A DNA stretch of 64,000 nt from Pycnococcus provasolii (taxonomy: Eukaryota; Chlorophyta; Pseudoscourfieldiophyceae; Pseudoscourfieldiales). This document shows positions 21,014 through 31,632 of this stretch, one piece after another. The stretch spans positions 124,001 to 188,000 of the forward strand of contig CP150571.1 in NCBI GenBank assembly GCA_049487715.1, given 5' to 3'. Positions within the stretch are counted from its first letter, which is position 1; each line of letters starts with the position of its first letter. A program made the position numbers and the translations under genes. Under the pieces are notes generated by a model. The model saw nothing but the letters and a program-made list of their open reading frames with translations, did no database searches and was not told the DNA's origin.

Positions 21014-23360
21014 TCAGGCATCTATGTGGTTTTGTGCTGCGGCACCTGTTTCCACTGAATCAGCAAGGACGAAACCAGGGCACTTCTTAGAGCCAGCTCT
21101 ATGCCCTTTCTGCTTGCAAACCCTGCACGTCATCTTCTTCGTCGCCATCTCGAGACTGCTTAATTGTCTAGTGGGTTTGGCTGGACGTCCGGCGCGCCTT
21201 GGAGCTGCGGTGGGAGCTTGCAATGCACGCTTCGCAACAAGCTCAAGGTCAGCCGTACCCGGTGCTGTCTTCCTACCGTCGTTTGCCTTGTCATACTGCT
21301 GCCGCCAACGCACAGTGGTATCGAAGTCCTTGAGATGGTGACTCAGGTCGATGCCCGCGGCTTTCGCAGCAGCCGCAAGGTGTACACAGAAGGGTCCTTC
21401 GACGACCTCTGGACGGCAGCACGTACAGCTTGCTTCGTTCAAGTTGACGATGAGGTAAGCGTTCGGGTAGTTCTTGTGCATGACGTGCGCAACTCTTTGA
21501 GATTCACCTTGCCAACTAACCAAGAAGTCACTCACGTCTTTTCCAGTTTCACCGCCACTGAGCAGGAACTTGCGAATCCGAGGGGGCGCGACATCAGTGC
21601 ACTTATAGGCATCACGTCCGTGTTCTTCGATGTCTTTTTCAATCGTGGACACGAGCTTGACCATCATGTTGAGTGGATCGGCTGTGCGGATACCCACCAC
21701 ACGCAGCTTGTTGTTCCAACTCTCTGCTGGGTTTTGGGTCGCCCAACCGCGCAGGTGATGACCACCCAGGTACGCAGGTCGCAAGAATTGCTCTTCGGCA
21801 GGAGCTTTCGAAAGGTACGTCTTTGTTGCTTCGTTCATGTTCTCCATCGCATGCCTGAACTTGATCGCACTGTACCCGTAAACCGCTTCCTCATATAGCT
21901 TGGCCCCTGGCTCCCACGCCAGCTTGGTGTTGGCAGTTCGGCACTCTGTGATTCTTGCACATGAACTTGTGCATGCTCGGAAAGACATCCTTGCGAGATG
22001 GCACCAAGCCTTTATCGGCATCGGCTACGTTCGAGTGTTCCGGCGTGTTCATGTGTGGGCCGTAAAAGTGGCTCACGTGCTTGAAGTGCTCTGTCCAGGA
22101 TTCTTTCGACTCATTCTTGATGGTGAACGTGGTCGCCAGATTGAGAATGCCTCGATTCGCATCAACCGTCGACGTGCTTAGGAGAGTACCTTTGACAGCA
22201 CCGTCGCAAAAGCATCCGTCGCTAAACGATGGCGTGGATTCGAGCATGCCCGCCTCCATTATCTTCACCATTGCCTGCGGCACGTACGTGAAGCCGACGA
22301 AGTATGGACCGCCAGCATCCGTGATCGATGAGGTGTCCGGTTCGGTGAACGGCGGTATCTCGTCAGCTTTCGAATACTTGTAGACGTGATCGGCTTTCGC
22401 CCTTTCAACGTATATTTTTTTCATGCCTTTCGCATCTGTGGTGTTCACCTCCATGAATCCCACACCTGACTTGTTCACGAGATCCGCGTACGGAAGTACC
22501 TTTGACATGTTGTCTCCCGGCGAGAATTGTGCGGTTTTTGCCTCCGAGAGCACCTTCCCAGCAAACTTAGCGGTCACCGTCTTGCTGACATAGGGCGCGA
22601 TGTGCGCCACGGCATGCTTTGGCTGGAGGTTGGGATTGTTGGTGACCGCCGCCTTCAGGACGGGCATGAGATCGCGAGCCTTATAGTTGTGTCTCTTTTC
22701 TCGTGTCTTTCGAGCCGGGAAAGCCGTACACGTGTGTGCCGAACACGAGGAAACCTTCCATGTGCCATTGTTTTGGACTCTGAGAGATATGTTGAAGTGA
22801 CACGGTGTACAGGAACACTTCGCTCTGAGCATCGTGGCATCCTTCTTTGACATCTCTACGAGCTTAACATCTCTTTCCGCGACTGCTTTGATGTCTGCCT
22901 CGGCCTTCGCCCTCGACGCGTACACCATGCCCTCCTCGAACGTGTGTTCTTTGACTTCTGCAATGGTCCTCGGCATAAAAGGCGACGCTGCCTCCATTAG
23001 CTCAACTGCGTGTTCCCGCCGTGATTTTTCCGCGTCCCGCCGCTTCTTCTTCCTCTCTGGGGTAGACAGCGCGTCTTCTTGAGCATTCCGTGGCCTTCCT
23101 ATCTTTTTCACATGCTGCTCTTCACCATCCATCACAACATCGTTCGCGGAGGCCTCGACACTCGCGGAGTGACCCGGCGCATCTGACACGGGCACCGTGC
23201 CAGTGCGTGCGCTTCGGCGTAGTACGACCCTAGGTCCGTCATGGCCACGGCGGACAACCTTGACGCGACCTTGAACTCTATCTTGTAGCGCCATGAGTGC
23301 GCCGGCAGCAGCGCCAGCGCCATATGACGCCCTCGCTGCTTCGGAGCGTAGGATGGGCAT
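21014..23360 (-). CDS. MULE transposase, split into two frames by one shift
   Basis: Frame A (23360-21891, 489 residues) begins MPILRSEAARASYG. It contains a Cys/His N-terminal DNA-binding region (KCSCTPCHFNISLR...HTCTAF) and the first two catalytic acids: Asp in CFCDGAVKGTLL and Asp in NVADADKGL. Frame B (open from 22021 to 21014) carries the third acid in NPAESWNNKL, a SWIM zinc finger (CTCCRPEVVEGPFCVHLAA) and a C-terminal CCHC-like knuckle (CRVCKQKGHRAGSKKC). The frames overlap at 21891-22021. The protein reads sensibly if one shift occurs just after FMCKNH (near 21950). This may be a mutation, a programmed frameshift or a sequence error. With it, the enzyme is otherwise complete (~790 residues), normal for MULEs. 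Confidence 0.88.
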
Positions 23361-23401
23361 CTAACTAATGATGAATTTCGCGCGCTTTTTCAAGTTCCAG
23401 T

Positions 23402-23527
23402 CGGGGTAGAACTGGGGCAAATCATGGTAAAACTGGGTATTTCTTTTTCAGTTAGGGTAGAACTGGGACAAAAAAGGGTAGAACTGGGATTTCGACTTTT
23501 CAGTCGGGGTAGAACTGCGATTTTCCC
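23402..23527. repeat. MULE right terminal inverted repeat
   Basis: These 126 bases are the exact reverse complement of 20853-20978. The transposase ATG at 23360 lies 41 bases inside it, so the repeat probably contains the transposase promoter. Confidence 0.95.
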
Positions 23528-23536
23528 AAAAGAAAA

Positions 23537-24497
23537 TGGAGGGACGAAAATCAATTCCTCGAAATTTCTCAGTCTCTGAGTTCTGATCAATGATCAATGA
23601 TTGGTCACGTCGAACTTTTTACCAGGACGCAGAGAGCAAGGCAAGGAAGGCATCGAGCGTCATACATTACTGTAAACTTTACTCAGGGGCAACCTTCCGT
23701 TCTCGAGATCAGTCCTCGCCTTCTCCAGTCGTTGGCCGGCCGCTTTCTTTCTCTCGCGCGTGCCAAAATACTTTGGGGATGCTCCTCGTCTCGGGATCTG
23801 TCGTTGAATCGTAAGTTTGTTCGTGTCCGGATTCTCAATGGCGTCTTCGTCGAAAGGTACGCACGATATTATTCGATGATGGGGCAGATGGGCTTAGATG
23901 GGGCCAGATCTCTTGGCGCGCCTCCAAGGAGAACGTCGTCCGAGACCGTGGCGTGCGCATCTGGTTGCGCAAATCTGATGTATTGGATTCAATTATTTGA
24001 ACAAATGGACGGCATCACGGCAAGCGGCCAGTTGCTCAAGCGCTTACCGATAGCACTACACCTCGGAATTTTCTGACTACGCCTCTTCATACTTCACAGA
24101 TGAAGCACATCCGCATCAAATTATTCTTCGTGCGCGAACTGGTCAAAGCTAGATATCTCTTACTTCTGCACATGACAAAGGCCCAATTTTCTTCATCTTG
24201 AAAGATAAATCAAAATCGAATATGGAGGGATGCACGCAGTTCACTGGAGCTGTCAGACACGCGGATCCTCTTTTCTGTACAATGAACGCAAATCGCCCGG
24301 AGAGCCGGAGAAGAGCGCGGCGCGGCACTGGTGAACAAGAGCTGCGTGAATAAGATTGAGAAGAAATTCACTGCTAAAGAACTTGTGGAAGCATGCTTTT
24401 TTGATCTAAAAAACTTGATGCATCTTATTCCGTATCCGCACGAGAGCGCGTTTGAATTCGTGTTGAAATTGTTTCTGGATAAATGGGGTCATGCTAA
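23537..24497. other. Accessory-region spacer, no recognised gene
   Basis: Nearly 1 kb of AT-richer DNA follows the MULE. Plus-strand frames at 23597-24076 (159 codons) and 24331-24585 (84 codons, opening with GTG) are open but match nothing I know, and their composition is not convincing. It is probably decayed transposon sequence. Confidence 0.5.
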
Positions 24498-24764
24498 TCA
24501 AGACTTATGTCGGGGTTTAAAGAGGACTGTCTGCCAGGTGTCCCATGCACCTTCCAAGGCATCAGGGTCTATCAGCGCTGGTTGAGTAACCACCAATGTT
24601 GCGGCATTTTCTCTCGCTACCGTCCTTGCGTGTCCATCAGTGTCCACATGAACATATTTCCGGATTTTCAGGCCAGCCTGTACAGCAGCTTGCAGCCCGC
24701 TCCCTATTCCTCCGTATAGCTCGATGAGCACAATTCCCCCTTCCTTTCCCCATTGCGGGCCCAC
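24498..24764 (-). pseudogene. Fragment of a C5-cytosine methyltransferase-like domain
   Basis: The 88-residue frame contains IVLIELYGGIGSGLQAAVQA, then a hydrophobic strand and YVHVDTDGHARTVAREN. This is the pattern of motif I (the S-adenosylmethionine-binding FxGxG-like loop) and motif II (acidic residue after strand 2) of DNA C5-methyltransferases. The catalytic PC motif and the target-recognition domain are absent, so it cannot be an active enzyme. It is cut off only 12 bases from the 96-bp repeat flanking the copia remnant, on the opposite strand. Related methylase domains are known as cargo in some eukaryotic retrotransposons, so a mobile-element origin is the best reading. Confidence 0.55.
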
Positions 24765-24775
24765 CGGATTAATCC

Positions 24776-24871
24776 TGGTTTGCCTTCCCCACCCAGAAAA
24801 CGTCTTGAGTTGAGAAAGTGACAGCCCCGACCAATCAGACCACGTCTTGAGCAGACTACGTCTTGAGTAAA
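24776..24871 (+). repeat. 96-bp direct repeat, upstream copy (LTR-like)
   Basis: Identical to 25527-25622. It begins TGGTTTGCCTTCCCC and contains ACGTCTTGAG three times. The two copies bracket the copia remnant as short LTRs would, although the end is not the usual CA. Confidence 0.85.
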
Positions 24872-25447
24872 GGCGTCAGGATTATCGGATACTTGCGTGA
24901 ACATGCAGTGATGCCCCTCGTCTACGGAGCATGCGATGATGACGGAAACATTGACATGTGCGCTTTTGTCGACGCTGATTACGCTGACGAGGAAGACCGC
25001 AAATCAATCACTGGGTTCGTCGCTGCGCTTGTCGGGCAAGGAGCATTCGCGTGGCGCAGCACCAAGCAGAGCCTGGTGGCACAATCATCTACCGAATCAG
25101 AATTGATTGCGCTTGCTGACAGCTGCAATGCAGTGATAATCACGCGACGATTGCTAGGAGAGCTGGGCCTCATCAACAAGCCTACGCAAATCTTCGAAGA
25201 CAACATGTCTGCGATCACGATCCTGAGCGACATCATCTACAGCGGCAGGACCAAGCACATCGACGTGAGACTCAAGTCGATCAAAGACCGCTTGCTGGAT
25301 GGATCATTGAAGCTGACGTACGTACCGACGGATCGACAGCTGGCAGATATGTTCACGAAGGGACTCGCGCGCGAGAAATTCAGCAGACTGAGGAGATCGG
25401 TGATCGATGGAGATCGGGGGACCTGCTCGGGAGGAGTGAGCGAGTGA
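24872..25447 (+). pseudogene. Ty1/copia retrotransposon RNase H remnant
   Basis: The ~190 residues are the C-terminal RNase H domain of a copia-type polyprotein. The text includes FVDADYADEEDRKSITGFV, AFAWRSTKQSLVAQSSTESE, the acceptor-side ALADSCNAVI, IFEDNMSAITI, the terminal RTKHIDVRLKSIKDRL and a tail resembling the usual QLADMFTKGL end. Gag, protease, integrase and reverse transcriptase are missing, and no primer-binding site follows the upstream repeat. It is an internally deleted copy. The frame is open and ends at 25447, about 80 bases before the downstream repeat; a G-rich stretch near 25450-25470 could be the old polypurine tract. Confidence 0.9.
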
Positions 25448-25526
25448 GAGATTTGGATTGGGGGTTTGATTGTGGGATTGGAGCTCGCAGACCCCCCGAA
25501 TCTATTTTGTTGCCCCTGGGTGGTGA

Positions 25527-25622
25527 TGGTTTGCCTTCCCCACCCAGAAAACGTCTTGAGTTGAGAAAGTGACAGCCCCGACCAATCAGACCACGTCTTG
25601 AGCAGACTACGTCTTGAGTAAA
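25527..25622 (+). repeat. 96-bp direct repeat, downstream copy (LTR-like)
   Basis: Exact copy of 24776-24871, lying downstream of the copia remnant. Perfect identity suggests a recent event. Confidence 0.85.
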
Positions 25623-25850
25623 TACGGAATAATGGTGATGATAAGCAATATGTGGCTAGGAGAGCGCAGCATGGGCATCTCTGGCGGCGCGACGCGTCGC
25701 GCGCTTGCAGCTCGCTCTCTCTCTTCTACTTTGTAACTTCATTCTCCTTTTCAATATCGTCTGTCGTTACACAACACACACGGTAGGAGTAGTGACGGCG
25801 CACCTCAACGCCGTGCACACACACCCACACACCACGTTCACCGCCACAGC

Positions 25851-26273
25851 ATGTCGCGTGACGGCGAATCAGTCAAGGACAACATGAGTGGGAAAGCGGA
25901 GCTGCAGAACCAGCTCACGGGCAATGAACGCAAGGCTGAAGCAGCGGCGAAGATTACGAAGTGGAGTGCGCAGCAGAAGGCGCACTCAATGGCGCCAGTG
26001 GACGTCTTGATCGCAGGGGAGGCGTTGATAGCGCCAGTGACGCCGGCAGCCACATGGTGGATGGAGTGGGCGGCGTCGCAGGCGGTGCTATCAGGGCCCG
26101 CCCCGCGCCGGGCCGTCCCCGGCCGGACTCCGGAGGGTGGAGGAGGACTCCGAGTGCCCGGCCCCGCCTCGGGCCTGGGTGGGCCGTCCCCGAAAAAGCC
26201 AAAAGCGCTTCCTTCCGGGAATCATTCCTTATCCAAACCAAAAAAGCAGATACGGGTACCTTTATCTATCTAG
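25851..26273 (+). CDS. Hypothetical 140-residue protein, doubtful
   Basis: The ATG at 25851 opens a frame that ends five bases before the PPR-SMR start codon. The first half is charged and helical (MSGKAELQNQLTGNERKAEA). A short hydrophobic part with PAATWWMEWAASQAVL follows, then a Pro/Gly/Lys-rich tail. I recognise no family. It could instead be the 5' leader of the PPR gene, or that gene's upstream ORF. Retained with low confidence because its first half has protein-like composition. Confidence 0.3.
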   Translation: MSRDGESVKDNMSGKAELQNQLTGNERKAEAAAKITKWSAQQKAHSMAPVDVLIAGEALIAPVTPAATWWMEWAASQAVLSGPAPRRAVPGRTPEGGGGLRVPGPASGLGGPSPKKPKALPSGNHSLSKPKKQIRVPLSI

Positions 26274-26277
26274 GGAT

Positions 26278-26556
26278 ATGTCGTCGAGTAGCTGCTCGGC
26301 GCACTTGAACCGTCGTCATTCTTCTCTGCCTCATCTTCATCATATTAGTCGAAGTGTGGTGGTTCGTCCTGCTTCGTGTGCTTCGGGTCCTCCTTTAAAC
26401 TTACATTCGGTTGGTTCGGTTTCGGTTCGTCCTTCCTTGAACTTTAGGAGGAGTACCTGGAGAGTTCTTCGTTTTTCAGCTCCTTCTCGTGCTCCTTCTT
26501 GTCATCTTGGTGGTCGTTTCAATAATGGGCTTTCGGTGAATAATATCAGTGCAGCA

Positions 26557-26597
<41 letters not shown>

Positions 26598-29463
26598 TCG
26601 TGATTCCTCGAAATCATCCTCTCGTGATTCCTCGAAGATTAGTGCCAATGAGTCATCTTCACCCCCACCATCATCTTCGTCGCAGCAGCTCGTCATCCGC
26701 GCCAAAAAGACACCGCTGGCGGCGGCCACGTCCACCATCGTCGCGGCTGGGAAGCGGGGCGACGTCGCCACCGCCGAAGCGGCGTGGAGGAGACTCAGAA
26801 AACACTGTCGACCCGACGCATTTATTCTCTGCGCGCTCGGAATGGTTCACGCAACATCAGAAGACGGGTCGCTCGAACGCGCGGCGACGCTTCTGGAGCG
26901 GGCGCTGAAAAGCCTAGGCCGAACGCGAACGAAGAAGTCGAAAGCGCAACCTTCCCCTTACCTGCGGCTCTGCGACCGAATTGCGGCACGCGCCGCCGCG
27001 GAGTCGCTCAGGGCGCCGCTCGTGTGCCACGAAACACACTCCGCGAGAGCAAGAGCAGCTGCACGCGCTCTGGCGTGCGCGCGTGACATGCAGTATGCCA
27101 GCCACGTGTACGGCGACACGCCGCGCGAGGTGCCGAAACGCCTGCTCAGGAACGTTGTTGCTTGCCTCGCCGCAGGGGGTGGTGATCACGCCGAGGAAGC
27201 TCTTCGCATTTACCAGATGTGCTGCCGTGCCGTTACAGAAGACGGCGACGGAGATTTCGTCGCGCTGCCAGCACCTGATGCGGACTTGTGCGCCACGGCG
27301 CTTGCGGCGTGCGACGTGAATGACCCAACGAGTGCTGCCGAGGTACTCGAGCCCGCCGAGGCGTGGCTCGGATCTGGCGCGGATGTGCACCATCCGAACA
27401 TATTCTTGGCTCTGATGAAGTTCCACGCACGTGGACGACGCGTCGCCGATGCGCGTCGACTTCTCTTCCGACACGCCGGCGAAGTGGATGACGACGGCGC
27501 CGATGCAGACGTGCGCACGCTTCGCCGTGTTGCCACGGCGGTGCCAAGGGCTGCGGGAAGCATGTACCTCTCCGCGTGCGTACGAGACGACAATCTCGAC
27601 CAAGCCGTGCGGTATTTTGATGCATGGCGCGGTGCTCCCGGCGCGGAACGACCAGACGTTGTTAGCTACAATGCAATCCTCTACGGACACAGCGCGACGG
27701 GTGATCTGAGGCGCATGCGTGTGTTTTTCGATGCTGTTCCAAAGGACGTTCTACGCGTCGACACGTTCAATACGCTGCTCACTGGCTGCCTTGCGGCGAC
27801 GCGGCCAAACGCGATCTCGACGGTTCTGGGCGACACAGGTGCGAAAGGCGATGATCCCGCTCAGCTAGGCGCGGATGTCGCGTCTATTGCGCTCGACGAG
27901 GCGGCGAGGTACTACACGCTCATGTCCGAGCGGGGTGGAGACTGCACTCCAGATGCGATCACGCACCACATCCTTGCACAGCTGCATGCCGCCGCCGCGG
28001 AGACAATGTTCGCCGCGGGGCGAGATGCGCAGCGCATTATTCGGGCCACATCGCGGCTATTTGACGAGATGCAAAAGTTTGGCATTGAGCCCGCGCCGGC
28101 ATTCTTCGAGGCTTCGTTTCGAGGATTTGCATGCTGTCACGACGCGCGAGGTGCCGTAGCACTGTATCGATCGGCCGAGCGTGCAGGAGTGAATCTGAGC
28201 AGTGATGCATATATCCAGCTGTTCACCGCGGCTGAGTACGACCCAGTTTGCTTTGCGGAGGTAGCTGAGGACATTCCGACGAATCTGCCGTACGTTGAAT
28301 CTGGCGCCAGCAACGACAGCGTGAAAGGCACCTCATCGCACGGCGATTCCTCCTCTTCGCAATCCACGTCACAGCCTGTTGCAGTTTCGACGTCATCGTC
28401 ATCCTTGTCGTCGCCATTGCCGCCGCCACAGTCTTCGGGTGCAACTGCATTAAGTGCGTGGTACTCCATGCTCATAATGCGCCACTGCGAAGTCGCATTT
28501 CCCAAAAGTGCGAGTGAGGCTGCCCTCGCAGCCGAGGCTGACCACGCTGGCGAGGCGGCGACTCTCGCCGCGGCGGCGTGGCAACGTGGCGCAAGCTTGA
28601 GCCGAGAGGCGAGTGAGCGTCTCATGACGCTCTACGCTTCAAATGGGCGATACGAGGATGCCATCGAACTCTTCGATCGTTTGCAGCGTGAGCGTGCCGT
28701 CACTTCCATATCACTGCTAGGCTCACTTTTCGATGCGATTGACACTCCGGCGAGAAGGGCACTGTCGGATGAAAGCTTGATCTCTCAGTCTCCTGGTACT
28801 GCTGTAGAGCAGAGCAGCGATGCCGCTCCGTTGAATATCAACAAGTGGCATGGGTGGGAGCGGCTACTGCACGTCTTAACTCGCCTCAACGAGGATGCTG
28901 TGCCGGGCACGTTGACGTACGATGCTGTCGTGGCAGCTCTGCGGCTGCGCGGCAAGGATGGTTTAGCTGCCACGGTGTTCCGTCTTGGCCTTAAGCAGGG
29001 TGCGTATCAATGCAAGGACTTGCCTGATCGCCCACTTTGGGACGAACGGCAGCCTCCGGCGGGCGTTGAATGTGCGAAGCTTGACCTGCACGGTCTTGTG
29101 CCTCCGACTGCCACGGTGGCCTTGTCATGCTGGCTGCAGTGGATCAGCGACAGTTTCGTGACGTGCGATGATGTGCAGCAGACTGGCTGCTCCGGCGAAC
29201 CTCCTTCGAGCCTCCTGATTGTGACGGGGACGGCGAAAAGTCGCAAGGCGTCGTCTTCGTTGGAGGACGATCCTAAGAACGAGACGCAGAGATATCCCAG
29301 CGGTGTACGCACGTCCGTGCTGAAGGCGCTTGATGGTGAGATGGGCCGTCCTCTGCCTCACAGCTTCCCCGACGGCAACAAGGGCGCGTTCCACGTGACT
29401 TGGTCCGACTTCGCGGAGTGGGCCAACGCGCCCGAGGTGCGCTTTCACTTCTTCGAGCCATGA
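26278..29463 (+). CDS. Pentatricopeptide-repeat protein with C-terminal SMR domain
   Basis: About 1061 residues from the ATG at 26278. The N-terminus is Ser/Arg/His-rich (organelle transit peptide) and contains a long Ser run. The body is a series of 35-residue helical hairpins, for example RPDVVSYNAILYGHSATGDL, LRVDTFNTLLTGCLAAT and GTLTYDAVVAALRLRG. A Ser/Pro-rich insertion interrupts the array near bases 28300-28440. The C-terminus is an SMR domain with LDLHGL, then LLIVTGTAKSRK and a helical end. PPR-SMR proteins (GUN1, pTAC2 and SVR7 types) bind RNA or DNA in chloroplasts or mitochondria and act in organelle gene expression. The exact orthologue cannot be named. The 140-codon ORF ending just upstream is in another frame. 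Confidence 0.9.
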
Positions 29464-29826
29464 TTTTTTGATGGATTGAGCGCTTGCAATAAATTTTTTT
29501 TGTATGTAATACTTTTGGTAACTCTTTCTTTTTCTCAAGTCACGTCTATCAATATGTAGTCTATGTATACACTGCTGTAAAGAAAAAGTGCGTTACGGTA
29601 TTACATGGTAAGCTACTATGGATAACAGTAGCTCTGAATTTGACCACCCACTCGATTTTGTGACCGTTCCGATTGGGTAAACCTGGATGGTACAGAAATC
29701 CGGGGATTGAAGATTCCGATTGGGGGTTGGAGGTCGACCTGTTCCCACCTGGCAGCCTCTGGTCGCCCCGCCCCTTACCAACGCCTCCATCCCTCGCTCG
29801 CTCGCCACGGCCGCGCGCAGGCGAAG

Positions 29827-30471
29827 ATGCGCGTCGCTCGCCGTCCGTCGCTCGTTCCGCTCGTGGCCGTGCTCGCCCTGATCGTTCCCCAGCGCGCCTC
29901 GGCCATCAAGCTCTTCGTCGACAGCGTGGAGTGCATGTCGAAGCGCGTCGACTTCGAAGGCGACACGGTCACAGGCTCGTTCGTCGGTGTGCCTGGATCG
30001 AACATATGGAGTCGTGTTGGCCGAAAGACGTCCTTCAACCTCGAGGTGACTGACGAGTCAGGAAGCGTCGTGCATGCCATATATGACAAGGAAGACTCGG
30101 ACTTCAGCTTCCACACGACGAAACCAGGAAGACTCACGTTCTGCCTGCGAAGCTTAAGCCCGGGCATCAAGGAGGTGCTCTGGGAGCTACACGTCGGGCA
30201 CGTCATCACGCACGAAAAGGCACTTGCCGAGCACGTCGACGAAGTGTCCGAGGTCATCAGTCAGCTGAAAGAGCAGCTCGAGGAAGTTTTGCAGCGAACG
30301 CACTACTACCGCAACCGAGACGAGGTGCACCTCATGACGATGAAGAGCACGGACTTGCGCGTCGTGTTGACCGCCTTGCTGGAGGCGTTCTTCCTCGTCG
30401 CCGTCACCGCGTTTCAAATATTCGTCATCAGGCGGATGTTTGATAGGAAGGTTGCGAATGTGCTTCGGTGA
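29827..30471 (+). CDS. p24/EMP24 family cargo receptor (GOLD domain)
   Basis: This 214-residue type I membrane protein has a signal peptide (LVAVLALIVPQRASA) and a beta-rich GOLD domain with the paired cysteines in VECMSKR and LTFCLRS. A coiled-coil (VDEVSEVISQLKEQLEEVL) is followed by the conserved HYYRNRDEVHLMTMKSTDLRV-type membrane-proximal stretch. It ends with one membrane helix (LLEAFFLVAVTAFQIFVI) and a short basic tail containing a MF pair (RRMFDRKVANVLR) like the phenylalanine COP signal. p24 proteins cycle between ER and Golgi in COPI/COPII vesicles and help sort GPI-anchored cargo. The ATG at 29827 is chosen because it directly precedes the signal peptide. Confidence 0.93.
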   Translation: MRVARRPSLVPLVAVLALIVPQRASAIKLFVDSVECMSKRVDFEGDTVTGSFVGVPGSNIWSRVGRKTSFNLEVTDESGSVVHAIYDKEDSDFSFHTTKPGRLTFCLRSLSPGIKEVLWELHVGHVITHEKALAEHVDEVSEVISQLKEQLEEVLQRTHYYRNRDEVHLMTMKSTDLRVVLTALLEAFFLVAVTAFQIFVIRRMFDRKVANVLR

Positions 30472-30569
30472 ACTTGTTTGTGTTGCGAAATAGTTTATTA
30501 CCTTTAATCCTATCCTATAGAACGAAGAAAAAAATTACCCAAATGCTCCTTGGTAGACTATTTGGTTTG

Positions 30570-31202
30570 TTAGAATCCGCGCGGCTTCCACGCCTTGGCC
30601 TTGCCGGTGTCAGGCTTCGGCCTTTCCTTGGGTCGACCGACGGTGAACTCCTCCGCATCCTCGGGCACCTTTGTCGACTTCGTCGTGGTTTGTCGCACGA
30701 CCCCCAAGCCGTGGCACGCCGGGCACGTTCCTGAGTGTGCGCGTGCTCCTCGGCGTCGCGACGTTGCGTGCGCGCGCGTCGTTCCCGATCCTGAGCACAC
30801 GGGGCACGGCGTTTCGTAGACAAACTTCTCCGTGGGACACCTTTGCACTTCGACGTCGCACGTTTCCTCCGCCTCCGTGAGCACGTGTCCGTCGAGCGGC
30901 AGGCTCTCTTCGTTGTACCCCTTGGTGAACAGCGACAGTGGCATGGCCTGCGCCGCCGACGAGAGCGCGGACCCCGAGTAGTTCTTGTTGATTTTGCTAT
31001 TCTGTTTGCCTGGCGGGGGCATCGCGACGTCGTCCATGGACGACGCCTGCATGCGCACCACACCAAAAGGAGGACGAGAAAGAGGGCTGAGACGACGACC
31101 ACACAAGTGCTGCGAGCGAGCACCACCAAAAGGAGCAGCACGTGAGGCCATGGAGGAGCGAGCAGACAACATGGAGGAGCGAGCACTGAGGTAAAGTGTC
31201 AT
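30570..31202 (-). CDS. Plastid DnaJ-type (CxxCxGxG) zinc-finger protein
   Basis: The 210-residue protein begins with a transit-peptide-like region rich in Ser, Arg and Ala. Toward the C-terminus are two CxxCxGxG repeats, CPVCSGSG and CPACHGLG, separated by a basic loop. This is half of the four-repeat zinc-binding region of DnaJ/Hsp40. No J-domain is present. Small plastid proteins of this class (BSD2, LQY1 and PSA2 types) act as chaperones or thiol oxidoreductases in assembly of Rubisco or photosystems. With only two motifs it must bind a single zinc or dimerise. It lies convergent with the p24 gene, 98 bases apart. Confidence 0.78.
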   Translation of the reverse strand: MTLYLSARSSMLSARSSMASRAAPFGGARSQHLCGRRLSPLSRPPFGVVRMQASSMDDVAMPPPGKQNSKINKNYSGSALSSAAQAMPLSLFTKGYNEESLPLDGHVLTEAEETCDVEVQRCPTEKFVYETPCPVCSGSGTTRAHATSRRRGARAHSGTCPACHGLGVVRQTTTKSTKVPEDAEEFTVGRPKERPKPDTGKAKAWKPRGF

Positions 31203-31632
31203 GAGAAAAAAGAAGAAGGTGAGAATGAAAGGGCCAAAGGGGAAACGAAACGCCAGCAGAGCAGAGCAGGTGCTGAGTTGTGAGTCGGAAAAGGGGGGGG
31301 AAAAAGCGTCCCCTGACAGCCTGAAAAAGCGAATGCCAAACGCTTGGACCTTTTATGAGTGGACTGGATAAATATCTGAGGAGTCATTTAGGGGTTAGGA
31401 GGGGGGTCCAATGCACGAATTCGGGTTTCCAAGAAACCTGTTTCCAAGAGGTGGTTCCAACGGCAGGTCCAGGTGGGTTTTGGGCTGGCAATTTCTTTCT
31501 GTAACATGAAAAAATCGTGTCCAGAATATTCTTTTTACCTCTGTGGATCTTGTGTAAAGCACCATGTAAACATGTCGCAGAAACACACACACACAGTGCA
31601 CTATCTCCACCATCTCAAGCACCTCAAGCACC
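31203..31632. other. Intergenic, no gene seen
   Basis: This 430-base spacer between two minus-strand genes should include the promoter of the zinc-finger gene. A short ORF (31384-31590) has no coding character. Confidence 0.6.

Larger units (their letters stand above)
20853..23527 (-). mobile_element. MULE (Mutator-like) DNA transposon, 2675 bp, near-intact
   Basis: The two ends are identical 126-base inverted repeats (20853-20978 and 23402-23527). The element is flanked by a perfect 9-base target duplication, AAAAGAAAA, at 20844-20852 and 23528-23536. It encodes a MULE transposase on the minus strand. Each terminal repeat is built from several copies of a CAGTTCTACCC motif. Perfect identity of the ends implies recent transposition. 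Confidence 0.93.
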
